NCBI RefSeq assembly: GCF_000373645.1
Contig: NZ_KB892035.1
Coordinates: 1-64,000 of the forward strand
Length of the DNA stretch: 64,000 nt
Source: Streptomyces sp. ATexAB-D23
GTDB taxonomy: Bacteria > Actinomycetota > Actinomycetes > Streptomycetales > Streptomycetaceae
Direction of reading: 5' to 3'
This document shows, in pieces, positions 47,522-56,178 of this stretch. Every line of letters begins with the position of its first letter. Position 1 is the first letter of the stretch. A program made the position numbers and the translations under genes. Under the pieces are notes generated by a model. It was given only the letters and a program-made list of their open reading frames with translations, ran no database searches and had not been told where the DNA came from.

Positions 47522-47660
47522 GACGCCGTGCCCTTCTTGTGCTGCTCGCTGTGCTGCTGGTGGAGCCGGGGGCCCTGTGGTCCCGGCCCGGCTGGGCAAG
47601 TATCCCCGAGTCCGCGCCGCCGCCGCCCTCAGGGGCGGGGAGCGGGTGTCGGAGCGGGGC

Positions 47661-47720
47661 GCGTACGGTGCCGGGGCCGCGGACCGCCGTCACCGTACGC
47701 CGAGCCCCTGTCACCGTACG
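47661..47720. promoter_or_regulatory. CACCGTACG repeats upstream of the sugar importer
   Basis: GCGTACGGTG (47661-47670) and CACCGTACGC (47691-47700) are a perfect inverted pair. A second direct copy, GTCACCGTACG, at 47710-47720 lies exactly 21 bp after the first direct copy (two helical turns). The 257 bp between the importer and P450 genes hold nothing else I can identify. This is an operator candidate for a sugar-responsive regulator. Confidence 0.55.
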
Positions 47721-47778
47721 AGAGCCGGGTGCGGATGTCACCGCCCCCGGCGCGGCCACGTGGCGGGCGCCCTCCCGC

Positions 47779-48954
47779 CTACCAGCGGACGGGGAGCCGG
47801 CGCACTCCCCGGATCAGGGTCCCGGGCATCCAGTCGGGGGCGGCCCCGTCCGGGTCGGCTTCGAGGCCGGGGCAGCGCTCCAGCAGCATGCGGATGGCGA
47901 TGCGGCCTTCCATCCGGGCCAGCGGCGCGCCCATGCAGAAGTGGATGCCGTGTCCGAAGGCCAGGTGGCCCTGGGTGTCGCGGCGGATGTCGAAGCGGTC
48001 GGGCTCGGGGTAGCGGGCAGGGTCGCGGTCGGAACCGGCGAGCGAGACGAGGACCGGGTCACCGGGCTCGATGACCCGGCCGGCTATCTCGGCCCGTTCC
48101 AGGGCGAAGCGGAACGTGGCCGTCTCCACCGGTCCGTCGTAGCGCAGCATCTCCTCGATCGCCCCGTCGAGCAGCCCGGAGTCGGCGCGCAGAGCGGCCA
48201 GTTGGTCAGGGTGGGCGAGCAGGGCGCGGACACCGTTGGAGATCAGGTTGACCGTCGTCTCGTGCCCGGCGACGAGCAACAGGAAGGCCATGCCCACCAG
48301 TTCGTCGGGCGAGAGCGTGTCGTCGCCGTCCTGGCCGGCGGCTATCAGCGCGCTCAGCAGGTCGTCGCCCGGTGAGCGGCGCTTGCCCTCGATCAGCTCG
48401 ACGAGGTAGGCGCCCATGGCCCGGAACGCGTCGCCCTCCTCCTGCGTGCTGCCGGGCGCCAGCACGCCGTTGGACATCTTGCGGAAGGCGGACCGGTCCA
48501 GGTCGGGCACGCCGATCAGCTCGCATATGACGGTCATCGGCAGCGGGAAGGCGAACGCGTCCACGAGATCCGCCCGCCCCGAGGGCAGCATCGCATCGAG
48601 CAGTCCGCTGGTGATCTCCTCCACGCGGGGGCGCAGCGCCTCGACGCGGCGCGAGGTGAACTCGCGGGCCACCAGCTTGCGCAGCCGGGTGTGGTCGGGC
48701 GGGTCCATTCCCAGCATGTTGGCGTTGATCGGGTCGCCGCCCGCCTCGCCGGGCAGCGACCTCCAGTCCTTGCCGAAGCGCGCGTCGGCCAGGACCGCGC
48801 GACCCTCCTCGTAGCCGACGACGAGCCAGGCCCGGTCGAACTCGTCGGTGCGGATGGTGTGCACGGGACCTGCCGCGCGCATCCGCTCGTAATAGGGATA
48901 CGGATTCGCGGTGAAATCGCCCAACCCGCGTAGATCTACATCGACTTCGGACAT
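47779..48954 (-). CDS. Cytochrome P450
   Basis: This 391-residue soluble P450 has the I-helix motif LLLVAGHETTVN, the ExxR motif EEMLRYDGPVE and the heme-binding loop FGHGIHFCMGAPLARME with Cys340 as thiolate ligand. Length and motifs fit bacterial CYP105/107-type enzymes, which hydroxylate secondary metabolites or xenobiotics with ferredoxin partners. No ferredoxin gene is adjacent. The ATG at 48954 follows GGGAGG; the frame starts 27 nt further up at another ATG. It looks like an isolated monocistronic gene, convergent with no biosynthetic cluster. Confidence 0.95.
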   Translation of the reverse strand: MSEVDVDLRGLGDFTANPYPYYERMRAAGPVHTIRTDEFDRAWLVVGYEEGRAVLADARFGKDWRSLPGEAGGDPINANMLGMDPPDHTRLRKLVAREFTSRRVEALRPRVEEITSGLLDAMLPSGRADLVDAFAFPLPMTVICELIGVPDLDRSAFRKMSNGVLAPGSTQEEGDAFRAMGAYLVELIEGKRRSPGDDLLSALIAAGQDGDDTLSPDELVGMAFLLLVAGHETTVNLISNGVRALLAHPDQLAALRADSGLLDGAIEEMLRYDGPVETATFRFALERAEIAGRVIEPGDPVLVSLAGSDRDPARYPEPDRFDIRRDTQGHLAFGHGIHFCMGAPLARMEGRIAIRMLLERCPGLEADPDGAAPDWMPGTLIRGVRRLPVRW

Positions 48955-49055
48955 GGGCCCACCCTCCCGGTCGGTTCGCACCGGTCACCGGGACCGGGCT
49001 CGCTCAGCGTAGGGCTCAGGGCCCGGCGCGGACGAATGGCTCAGCCGGGTCTCGA

Positions 49056-49757
49056 TCAGCCCTCGTCGTCGAGGAGCCCGGCGTCGTGGACGAGCAGGGC
49101 GATCTGGACGCGGTTGTTGAAGCCGAACTTGGCGAGGATGCGGGAGACCTGGGTCTTCACGGTGGCGACGCTGAGGTAGAGCGTGGCGGCGATCTCCGCG
49201 TTCGAGCGGCCCTGGCCTACGGCGACGGCGACCTCGCGCTCCCGGTCCGCGAGCGACGCGATCCGCTCGCGCGCCCGTAGGCCGCGGCCGGCCCGCTCGT
49301 CCCGGCCGGGGCCCGCCGCGCGCGCCATCAGCTGCCGGGTGACCGCGGGCGACAGGACCGGGTCACCGGCGGCCACCCGGCGCACCGATTCGACGATCTG
49401 CGCGGGCGGGGTGTCCTTGAGGACGAACCCGGCGGCGCCGGCCCGGATGGCGCGGAGGACCTGTTCGTCCGCGTGGAAGGTCGTCAGGACGATGATCTCG
49501 GGGGCGTCCGGGCGGCCACGCAGCACCTCGGTGGCGGTCAGCCCGTCCATGACCGGCATCCGGATGTCCATCAGGACCACGTCGGGCCGCAGCCGGTCGG
49601 CCAGTGCGGCGGCCTGGCTGCCGTCGGCCCCCTCGCCCACGATGTCGATGCCGGCGGCGCCGCCCAGCATCAGGGTCAGCCCGGCCCGTACGAGCGGGTC
49701 GTCGTCGATGATGAGCAGCCGCACGGGCGGGGCCGGGGCGGGGGCCGGTGTGGTCAT
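49056..49757 (-). CDS. NarL/LuxR-type response regulator
   Basis: This 233-residue protein has a receiver domain (acidic IIDDDP, phospho-Asp64 in VVLMDIRMP, LTTF Thr, LKD Lys) and a C-terminal LuxR-type helix-turn-helix (SLADREREVAVAVGQGRSNAEIAATLYLSVATVKTQVSRIL). It overlaps the sensor kinase gene by ATGA. The target genes are not evident from position. Confidence 0.95.
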   Translation of the reverse strand: MTTPAPAPAPPVRLLIIDDDPLVRAGLTLMLGGAAGIDIVGEGADGSQAAALADRLRPDVVLMDIRMPVMDGLTATEVLRGRPDAPEIIVLTTFHADEQVLRAIRAGAAGFVLKDTPPAQIVESVRRVAAGDPVLSPAVTRQLMARAAGPGRDERAGRGLRARERIASLADREREVAVAVGQGRSNAEIAATLYLSVATVKTQVSRILAKFGFNNRVQIALLVHDAGLLDDEG

Positions 49758-50974
49758 GACGCCCACGGTAGCCAGGCCCGCACCCCGAACCCGCCGTCGG
49801 GTCCGGGCCCGTGGTCGAGGCGGCCGCCGGCGAGGGTGGCCCGCTCGGTCAGCCCGATGAGCCCCTGGCCGGAGCCCGGCACCCGGGTGAAGGGTTCGGC
49901 CGGGGCGGGGTTGCGCACCTCGACGGTGACGCCCTGTCCGGGTCCGCCCGTGACGCCGACGGTGACCTCGGCGCCGGGTGCGTGTTTGCGGGCGTTGGTC
50001 AGCGCCTCCTGGGCGATGCGGTAGACCGTGCGGCCGGTGGCGGCGGGGACCGCGGCCGGGTCGGCGATGCGGTTGTCGAGGGTGACCGCCATGCCGGCGA
50101 GCCGGGATTCGGCGATCAGCGCGTCCAGGGTGGCGAGGGTGGGCTGCGGCCGGTTGCCGTCGCTCTCCCCGTCGCGGGGACTGCGCAGGACCCCGATGAT
50201 CTCGCGCAGGTCCTGGAGTGCCTCGTGCGCGCTGTCGCGGATGACTCCGGCGGCCCGCGCGACCTCGGGCGGCGGGGCGTCGGGGCGGAATTCGAGGGCG
50301 CCGGCGTGGACGCTGAGCAGGGTCAGCCGGTGGGCGAGCACATCGTGCATCTCGCGGGCGATGTCCTCGCGGGCGAGCCGCTGCGCCTGCTCGGCCCTCA
50401 GCGCTGCCTCGCTCTCGGCCCGCCGGGCGCGCTCGCGCAGGGAGACGACGAGCTGGCGCCGGGAGCGGACGACCATGCCCCAGCTGAGGACGAGCAGGAT
50501 CAGCAGCACCCCGATGACGGTGGACTCGACGAACGACGAGTTCGGGTCGGGGCGCAGGTAGGGCTGGAGGGGGGTGACGGCCAGGGCCCCGGCGCCGACG
50601 AGGGCGACCGGGCGGAACGGCCGGTGCACGGCCACGCTGAACAGCGCCACCAGCAGGGCGCCGGCCGCGACCGGTTCCACGGTGGACAGCAGGACCAGGG
50701 CGGCGGCGAGCCCGACCGGCCAGCGCCGCCGGAACCACAGGGCGCAGCAGGCCGCCGCACCGACGAGCGAGTCGATCAGCACGAAGACGTCGGCGGTGGT
50801 GGGGTCGGCGTCGATGGTGGCGAGGGTGGCCATTCCGATGCCCGCCGCGCAGAGGAAGGCCGCGAGGTCGACGGCCCAGTCCCGCACGGTGCGGCGGGAG
50901 CGCCCGCGGTCGCCGGGCAGCTCGGGGTCGGCCATCGCCGAGGGCAGCAGCCAGGGGTACTCCGTACGCGTCAT
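49754..50974 (-). CDS. NarL-type sensor histidine kinase
   Basis: This 406-residue membrane kinase has four to five hydrophobic segments (about residues 30-150), a coiled-coil-like RRAESEAALRAEQAQRL segment, the HisKA_3 phospho-acceptor motif REDIAREMHDVLAHRL, and an HATPase end with ALTNARKHAPG and GSGQGLIGLTERATLAGG. It phosphorylates the response regulator made from the overlapping downstream gene. The ATG at 50974 is preferred; an ATG at 50992 is possible. The signal is unknown. Confidence 0.93.
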   Translation of the reverse strand: MTRTEYPWLLPSAMADPELPGDRGRSRRTVRDWAVDLAAFLCAAGIGMATLATIDADPTTADVFVLIDSLVGAAACCALWFRRRWPVGLAAALVLLSTVEPVAAGALLVALFSVAVHRPFRPVALVGAGALAVTPLQPYLRPDPNSSFVESTVIGVLLILLVLSWGMVVRSRRQLVVSLRERARRAESEAALRAEQAQRLAREDIAREMHDVLAHRLTLLSVHAGALEFRPDAPPPEVARAAGVIRDSAHEALQDLREIIGVLRSPRDGESDGNRPQPTLATLDALIAESRLAGMAVTLDNRIADPAAVPAATGRTVYRIAQEALTNARKHAPGAEVTVGVTGGPGQGVTVEVRNPAPAEPFTRVPGSGQGLIGLTERATLAGGRLDHGPGPDGGFGVRAWLPWAS

Positions 50975-51120
50975 GTCGACAAAGCTACGCACGTGGGAGG
51001 GGGCTTCCGGGTGTTCGGGGCGCCGGGGAGACCAAAGTCGCGGAAGGGGAGACTTTCGGACCCCGGACGCAGCCCACCGGCCGACGCGGCGGCGGGGCCG
51101 GGGCCGCCAGGCTCGCCGTC

Positions 51121-51324
51121 ATGAAGAAAATCTGCGAGACGGTCGGCTTCCTGGTCTTCGTCCAGGGGGTCACCGGGCTGCTCCACGAATGGCTCGGCTG
51201 GTTCCGCTTCTTCAACCTGGTGCAGCGGCTGCCGTTCGTCGCCGACTACGCGCTGTTCGTGAGCATCGTGCTGCTGGTGGCGGGGGCGGCCGTCATGATC
51301 GCCTCGGACTCGATCAAGGAATGA
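51121..51324 (+). CDS. Small two-segment membrane protein
   Basis: This 67-residue protein has two hydrophobic stretches (GFLVFVQGVTGLLHEWLGW and YALFVSIVLLVAGAAVMIAS) with the basic residues KK at the N-terminus. Small proteins of this form are widespread in Streptomyces without assigned function. It is divergent from the sensor kinase gene and about 110 bp before the SDR gene. The call rests on codon use and a clean membrane pattern. Confidence 0.75.
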   Translation: MKKICETVGFLVFVQGVTGLLHEWLGWFRFFNLVQRLPFVADYALFVSIVLLVAGAAVMIASDSIKE

Positions 51325-51435
51325 GGTACCGGTAACCGCCGTACCGGAGTCAGCGTCCGTTTCCCGCCGGTATCCGGCCCGCCCAGCGGCTTTCCTGGTT
51401 CCCGTCAGCACGACCGGCAACGAACAGGAACCCTG

Positions 51436-52182
51436 ATGAACAGCACCGTCAGCACCGGCCGCACCGCGCTCGTCACCGGCGGCAGCCGGGGTATCGGCGC
51501 CGCGACCGCTCTGCGGCTCGCCCGGGACGGCGCCGACGTGGCGCTGACCTACGTCCAGGACGAACAGGGCGCCCGGGAGGTCGTCCGCACGATCGAGGCG
51601 ACCGGCCGGCGCGCCGTCGCCCTGCGCGCCGACGCGGCCGACCCGGAGGCCGCCGCCTCGGTGGTGCACCGGGCGGCCGAGGCCTTCGGCCGGCTCGACA
51701 TCCTGGTGAACAACGCGGGGATCGGGGTCCTCGGCCCCATCGGCACCCTCACACCCGCCGATGTCGACCGGGTCCTCGCCGTCAACGTGCGGGCGGTCTT
51801 CCTCGCCTGCCGGGCGGCGGCCGAGGTGATGGAGCGCGGCGGCCGCATCATCTCCCTCGGTACGGCCCTGAGCCGGCACGCGGGCGGGCCCGGCGGCACG
51901 CTCTACGCGATGAGCAAGTCCGCGCTCTGCGGGCTGACCAAGCCGCTGGCCCGTGAGCTCGGCCCGCGCGGCATCACCGTCAACCTGGTCCAGCCCGGCG
52001 CGGTGGACACCGACCTCAACCCGGCCGACGGCCCGTTCGCGCAGGGGCAGCGCGCGGCGAACGCGCTGGACCGGTTCGGCACCACCGCCGAGGTGGCCGC
52101 GCTGATCGCGTACCTGGCCGGTGCGGATGCCGCCTTCGTCACCGGTGCCGAACTGACCGTGGACGGCGGCCACTCGGCCTGA
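51436..52182 (+). CDS. SDR-family oxidoreductase (FabG-like)
   Basis: This 248-residue short-chain dehydrogenase has the cofactor motif TGGSRGIGAA, LVNNAGIG, catalytic Ser in ISLGTALS, and the YAMSK Tyr-Lys pair. The acid-free loop after strand 2 (LTYVQDEQGA) suggests NADPH use. The end AELTVDGGHSA is typical of 3-oxoacyl reductase-like enzymes. Substrate is unknown. RBS CAGGAA precedes the ATG. Confidence 0.93.
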   Translation: MNSTVSTGRTALVTGGSRGIGAATALRLARDGADVALTYVQDEQGAREVVRTIEATGRRAVALRADAADPEAAASVVHRAAEAFGRLDILVNNAGIGVLGPIGTLTPADVDRVLAVNVRAVFLACRAAAEVMERGGRIISLGTALSRHAGGPGGTLYAMSKSALCGLTKPLARELGPRGITVNLVQPGAVDTDLNPADGPFAQGQRAANALDRFGTTAEVAALIAYLAGADAAFVTGAELTVDGGHSA

Positions 52183-52225
52183 CCGTGGCAGGGTGGGCGC
52201 ATCGACGACGCCCCGAGGAGGCACC

Positions 52226-52456
52226 ATGCCCGCGCCGCACGAACAGGACGACCGCCCGCCGCACGAGGAGTTCGCCTTCCGCATCGTGCGGCGCGGATAC
52301 GACCGCGACCAGGTCCACTCCCATGTGGAGCTGCTCCTCTCCGGCACCCCGCCGACCGCGGCCCCGGCCTTCGAGCTGGTGCGCCGCGGCTACGACCGGG
52401 GCCAGGTCGACGAGGTCATCGCCCGGCTGCACCGCGAGGCGGGGCAGGGGCGGTAA
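52226..52456 (+). CDS. Small protein with two DivIVA-like repeats
   Basis: This 76-residue protein contains two copies of a DivIVA N-terminal-like motif, FRIVRRGYDRDQV and FELVRRGYDRGQV, each followed by a short helix (HSHVELLL and DEVIARLHRE). In DivIVA/Wag31 proteins this RGY-x-x-x-QVD block binds curved membrane, followed by a long coiled coil; here the coiled coil is missing. RBS GAGGAGG lies before the ATG. It may be a small polar-membrane or scaffold protein; function is inferred from the motif only. Confidence 0.78.
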   Translation: MPAPHEQDDRPPHEEFAFRIVRRGYDRDQVHSHVELLLSGTPPTAAPAFELVRRGYDRGQVDEVIARLHREAGQGR

Positions 52457-52556
52457 CGGGCCGCCGCCCGCCCGTTCTGCCGCGTCCCCCCGCCCCGCCT
52501 ACGCTGGGCGGGGGGGGGCATCCCGCGCGACGGTGAACAGGCGAGAAGGGAAGATC

Positions 52557-53387
52557 ATGTCCGGTATCCCGGAGCACACCCTGAACGACGGCCGTACGAT
52601 CCCGGCGGTCGGGCTCGGCACCTATCCGCTGGACGACGCGGCGGCGGAGAAGGCCGTGGCCGGCGCCCTGGACCTCGGCTACCGGCTCGTGGACACGGCG
52701 CTGAACTACGGCAACGAGACGGGCACGGGACGCGGCATCGCCCGCGGCGGGGTGCCGCGCGAGGACGTCTTCGTCACGACCAAGGTGCCGGGCCGGCACC
52801 ACGGCTACGAGAAGACGCTGGCCTCGTTCGAGGAGTCCCGCCGCAATCTCGGCCTGGACTACGTGGACCTCTATCTCATCCACTGGCCGCTGCCCCGGGT
52901 CGGCCTGTACGTGGACACCTGGCGGGCGCTGCTCAAGCTGCGCGAGGACGGTCTCGTACGGTCGGTCGGGGTCTCCAACTTCACCGCCGAGCACCTGGAG
53001 CGGCTGGAGGGCGAGACGGGCGTGCTGCCCGCCGTGAACCAGATCGAGCTGCACCCCCGGCTGCCCCAGGAGGAGCTGCGGGCCTTCCACGCGGCCAAGG
53101 GCATCGTCACCGAGAGCTGGAGCCCGCTGGGGCGCGGCCGTGACCTGCTGACCGACCCGGACGTGGTGGCCGTCGCCGAGGCGCACGGGGTCACCCCGGG
53201 GCAGGCGGTGCTGCGCTGGCACACCCAGCTCGGGGCCGTACCGATCCCGAAGTCGGCCGATCCGGGGCGTCAGCGCCAGAACCTGGACCTGTTCGGGTTC
53301 GAGCTGACGCCCGAGGAGCTGGCCCGGATCGGCGGCGGGCGGCGGCAGCGGTTCGGCGGGGACCCCGAGGTCCACGAGGAGTTCTGA
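52557..53387 (+). CDS. Aldo/keto reductase
   Basis: This 276-residue TIM-barrel reductase has the AKR tetrad: Asp and Tyr in LVDTALNYGNE, Lys in FVTTKVPG, His in YLIHWPLP. The NADPH-binding end IPKSADPGRQRQNLDLFGFEL is also present. These enzymes reduce aldehydes and ketones with NADPH, similar to 2,5-diketo-gluconate reductase homologues. RBS AGAAGGGAAG precedes the ATG. Gene context gives no specific substrate. Confidence 0.94.
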   Translation: MSGIPEHTLNDGRTIPAVGLGTYPLDDAAAEKAVAGALDLGYRLVDTALNYGNETGTGRGIARGGVPREDVFVTTKVPGRHHGYEKTLASFEESRRNLGLDYVDLYLIHWPLPRVGLYVDTWRALLKLREDGLVRSVGVSNFTAEHLERLEGETGVLPAVNQIELHPRLPQEELRAFHAAKGIVTESWSPLGRGRDLLTDPDVVAVAEAHGVTPGQAVLRWHTQLGAVPIPKSADPGRQRQNLDLFGFELTPEELARIGGGRRQRFGGDPEVHEEF

Positions 53388-53408
53388 ACCGCCCCCGGGC
53401 CCGTCGGG

Positions 53409-54524
53409 TCAGCCGCCGAGTTCGGCGTGGCGGGCGGCCAGCCGGGCGGCGCCGCTTTCGGTCAGCGAGCCGAAGAGGCGCAGCCGCGAGATGCCGCCGT
53501 CCGGGAAGATGTCGGCCCTGACCTGGTCGGCCCGGACCGGCTCGGGCAGCACGAAGCGGTGGTTGGTGTCGGGCTGGAGCCGGGTGCGGGGCAGCAGCTC
53601 GGTCCACGTACCGCTCCGCGCGTCGCGGGCCGTGAGCGCCGCCCAGCCCGCCGCGTTGCCCAACAGGTAGGCGGTGTCGATCTCGACGGCCCGGATCTGC
53701 GCCTCTTCGGCCAAGTGGTAGTGGATCCAGTCGTTGCCCCGGTCGCGCCTGCGGCGGGTCTCCCAGCCGTCGTCCATCTTGCGGGACCTGCCGGGCTGGA
53801 TGGTGTTGGTCGCCGGGGAGTAGAAGCGGTCGGAGGCGTCCTCGACCCGGCCGCCGTTCTCCAGGGCGACGACGTCGAAGGTGGCGAGCGCGGACAGCCA
53901 GACGGGGTCGGGGGCCACCTCGCCGTACACCCGGAGCCGGGCCACGCCGCCGTCCGGGTGCTGGCACAGCCGCAGGTGGGTGAAGCGCCGCTCCACGTCG
54001 ACGGCGAAGCCGTTGGCCGCGTGGCCGCCGACGGCCGTACGGGGGACGAGCGTCGTCCACGTCACGTCGGGGGCGAGCAGTTCCTCCGGGGAGGGCGAGC
54101 CGGGCAGCGAGACGGCCTCGACGGAGACGGCCCGCGGGTAGTTGCCGCGGAAGTGGGCGGTGTCCACGATCAGACCGCGCACGATGCCGGGGGCGCCGAG
54201 GCGGATCAGCGCCCAGTCGTGGTCCTCGTCCGCCGGGTGCGGCCGGTCCGCGCTCGCGCCGCGCCGGCGGCGGGTCTCCCAGCCGTCCATGATCTTGCCC
54301 TTGTGCCCGAAGCGCTCCGGGTCGAAGTGCGCGGGCTCCGGCTTCAGCAGGTTCTCGCGCTCCGCGAAGAACTCGTCGTTGGCGGCGATCACGCCCGCGC
54401 CGAGCCGCCGGTCGGCGAGGTCCACGAGGTGGGTGAAGGGGTGGTCGGCGGTGCGGTAGTCGGCGTACGGGTCGCCGCCGCCGTACGGGTTCGCGTCGCC
54501 GGTGAAGTGTGCTGTCGCCGTCAT
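53409..54524 (-). CDS. alc: Allantoicase
   Basis: This 371-residue enzyme hydrolyses allantoate to ureidoglycolate and urea. It shows the two-repeat structure of the family: GHKGKIMDGWETRRRR with DHDWALIRLGAPGIVRGLIVDTAHFRGNYP in the first half, and SRKMDDGWETRRRR with NDWIHYHLAEEAQIRAVEIDTAYLLGN in the second. Both halves keep the DGWETRRRR block. It overlaps the allantoinase gene by ATGA, so the two successive steps of purine-ring nitrogen recovery are co-expressed. Confidence 0.96.
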   Translation of the reverse strand: MTATAHFTGDANPYGGGDPYADYRTADHPFTHLVDLADRRLGAGVIAANDEFFAERENLLKPEPAHFDPERFGHKGKIMDGWETRRRRGASADRPHPADEDHDWALIRLGAPGIVRGLIVDTAHFRGNYPRAVSVEAVSLPGSPSPEELLAPDVTWTTLVPRTAVGGHAANGFAVDVERRFTHLRLCQHPDGGVARLRVYGEVAPDPVWLSALATFDVVALENGGRVEDASDRFYSPATNTIQPGRSRKMDDGWETRRRRDRGNDWIHYHLAEEAQIRAVEIDTAYLLGNAAGWAALTARDARSGTWTELLPRTRLQPDTNHRFVLPEPVRADQVRADIFPDGGISRLRLFGSLTESGAARLAARHAELGG

Positions 54525-55864
54525 GCGCGGTTGTCCCTTGTCTGGAGGCGGCCGGTGGGTTCGGCGAGGACGCCGTCGGCGGCGATGCGCACGCCGCGCA
54601 GCCAGGTGGAGCGCACCACGCCGTGCAGGGTGCGGCCGGCGTAGGCGGTGACCTGGTTGCGGTGGAACAGCTCGGCCGGGTCGACGGTGAAGGTGGCGTC
54701 GGGGGCCAGGACGGCGAAGTCGGCGTCGCGGCCGGCCTCGATGGCGCCCTTGTGGCGCAGTCCGGCCAGGGCGGCGGGGGCGGCCGACATCCAGCGGGCC
54801 ACGTCGTCCAGGCTGTGGCCGCGCCTGCGTGCCTCGGTCCAGATCGCGGGCAGGCCGAGCTGGAGGGAGGAGATGCCGCCCCAGGCGGAGGCGAAGTCCG
54901 GCGTCTTGAGGTCGGTGGTGCAGGGCGAGTGGTCGGAGACGACGCAGTCGATGGTGCCGTCGGCCAGCCCCTGCCACAGCGCGTCCTGGTTGGCGGCCTC
55001 CCGGATGGGCGGGCAGCACTTGAACTCGGTCGCCCCGTCGGGGACCTCCTCGGCCGTGAGGGTGAGGAAGTGCGGGCAGGTCTCGACGGTGAGCCGGACA
55101 CCCCGGCGCCGGGCGGCGGCGATCAGCGGCAGGGCGTCGCTGGAGGACAGGTGCAGGACGTGGACGCGGGCGTTCAGCCTCTCGGCGTGGGCGATGAGCC
55201 CCTCGATGGCGGTGTTCTCGGCGTCGCGCGGCCGGGACGCGAGGAAGTCGGCGTAGGCGGGGCCGCTCCGCTGCGGCGCGGACGCCAGGTGACGAGGGTC
55301 CTCGGCATGCACGATCAGCAGTCCGCCGAAGCCCGCGATCTCGGCCATCGACCGGGCCAGCTGCTCCTGGTCCAGCTCGGGGAACTCCTCGACGCCGGAG
55401 GGCGAGAGGAAGCACTTGAAGCCGAAGACGCCGGCCTCGTACAGGGGGCGCAGGTCCTTGACATTCGTGGGGACCGCGCCGCCCCAGAAGCCGGTGTCGA
55501 CGTGCACCTTGGGCTCGGCGACCCGCTGCTTGACGCGCAGGTGCTCGACGGTGGTGGTGGGCGGCAGCGAGTTCAGCGGCATGTCGAGCAGGGTGGTGAT
55601 GCCGCCGGCCGCGGCGGCGCGGGTGGCGGTGTGGAAGCCCTCCCACTCGGTGCGGCCGGGGTCGTTCACATGGACGTGGGTGTCGACGAGGCCGGGCAGC
55701 AGGACGTCGTCGCCGAAGTCCTCGACGCGGGCGCCCGAGGGCGGCTCGGCGTCGTACGGCAGGACGGCGTCGATGGTCCCGCCGGTGACGGCGACGGCCG
55801 CGGGCCGGGTCCCGCCGGGGGTGACGACGCGCGTCGAGCGCAGTAGCAGCTTCACGTCCGGCAC
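54521..55864 (-). CDS. allB: Allantoinase
   Basis: This 447-residue amidohydrolase opens the hydantoin ring of allantoin. Metal-binding motifs HVHVNDPGRTEWEGF and FKCFLSPSG (carbamylated Lys), ETCPHFL and SDHSPC (catalytic Asp) are in the expected order. The GTG start at 55864 follows a GTGAGGAG ribosome site. An inverted repeat typical of IclR-type operators lies just upstream, and the allR gene is divergent, fitting repression relieved by allantoin or its products. Confidence 0.96.
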   Translation of the reverse strand: MPDVKLLLRSTRVVTPGGTRPAAVAVTGGTIDAVLPYDAEPPSGARVEDFGDDVLLPGLVDTHVHVNDPGRTEWEGFHTATRAAAAGGITTLLDMPLNSLPPTTTVEHLRVKQRVAEPKVHVDTGFWGGAVPTNVKDLRPLYEAGVFGFKCFLSPSGVEEFPELDQEQLARSMAEIAGFGGLLIVHAEDPRHLASAPQRSGPAYADFLASRPRDAENTAIEGLIAHAERLNARVHVLHLSSSDALPLIAAARRRGVRLTVETCPHFLTLTAEEVPDGATEFKCCPPIREAANQDALWQGLADGTIDCVVSDHSPCTTDLKTPDFASAWGGISSLQLGLPAIWTEARRRGHSLDDVARWMSAAPAALAGLRHKGAIEAGRDADFAVLAPDATFTVDPAELFHRNQVTAYAGRTLHGVVRSTWLRGVRIAADGVLAEPTGRLQTRDNRA

Positions 55865-55885
55865 CCGTGCTCCTCACTTCGCGAA

Positions 55886-55902
55886 TTCAACGAACTGTTG
55901 AA
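55886..55902 (-). promoter_or_regulatory. Inverted repeat upstream of allB, candidate IclR operator
   Basis: TTCAAC-GAACT-GTTGAA is a perfect 6-5-6 inverted repeat 22 bp before the allB start. A TTGACG at about 55932-55937 on the - strand could serve as -35, putting this site downstream of the promoter where bound repressor would block elongation or initiation. Confidence 0.6.
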
Positions 55903-55979
55903 GGAGTCTTCACTCGGGAACGCGACCCGTCAAGACCCGCCGCCGCACCCCTGGCGCCGCGCCACCCGCTTCTGGAGGT

Positions 55980-56023
55980 TTCCACAAAGTAGAAGGCTCA
56001 TTTCGGAGTACGGAACGTAGAAT
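55980..56023 (+). promoter_or_regulatory. allR: allR promoter region with two tandem 15-bp operator-like sites
   Basis: TTCCACAAAGTAGAA (55980-55994) and TTTCGGAGTACGGAA (56001-56015) lie 21 bp apart. The second is followed after 2 nt by TAGAAT (56018-56023), a good -10, so it fills the promoter spacer. The first closely resembles the site in the aceB promoter. These are candidates for autoregulation by the IclR protein. Apart from the allB operator, the rest of 55865-56178 shows nothing else I can name. Confidence 0.6.
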
Positions 56024-56178
56024 GGGCCAGAGGCGGCATCGCCGGACCGCCGCACGGCCTGCGGACACCCGGACAAACGGGCGCTGACCGGCCATGACGG
56101 CCCCCGTCGGCAGTGGGCCGATCGGGAAGGGCCCGATAGGCTGCTGCCTTGCTCCTCCGCTTCGAAAGGACCGTTGAC

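Noticed and set aside
47779..48954. P450 as part of a second biosynthetic cluster
   Set aside because: No biosynthetic genes nearby; neighbours are a sugar importer and a two-component system.
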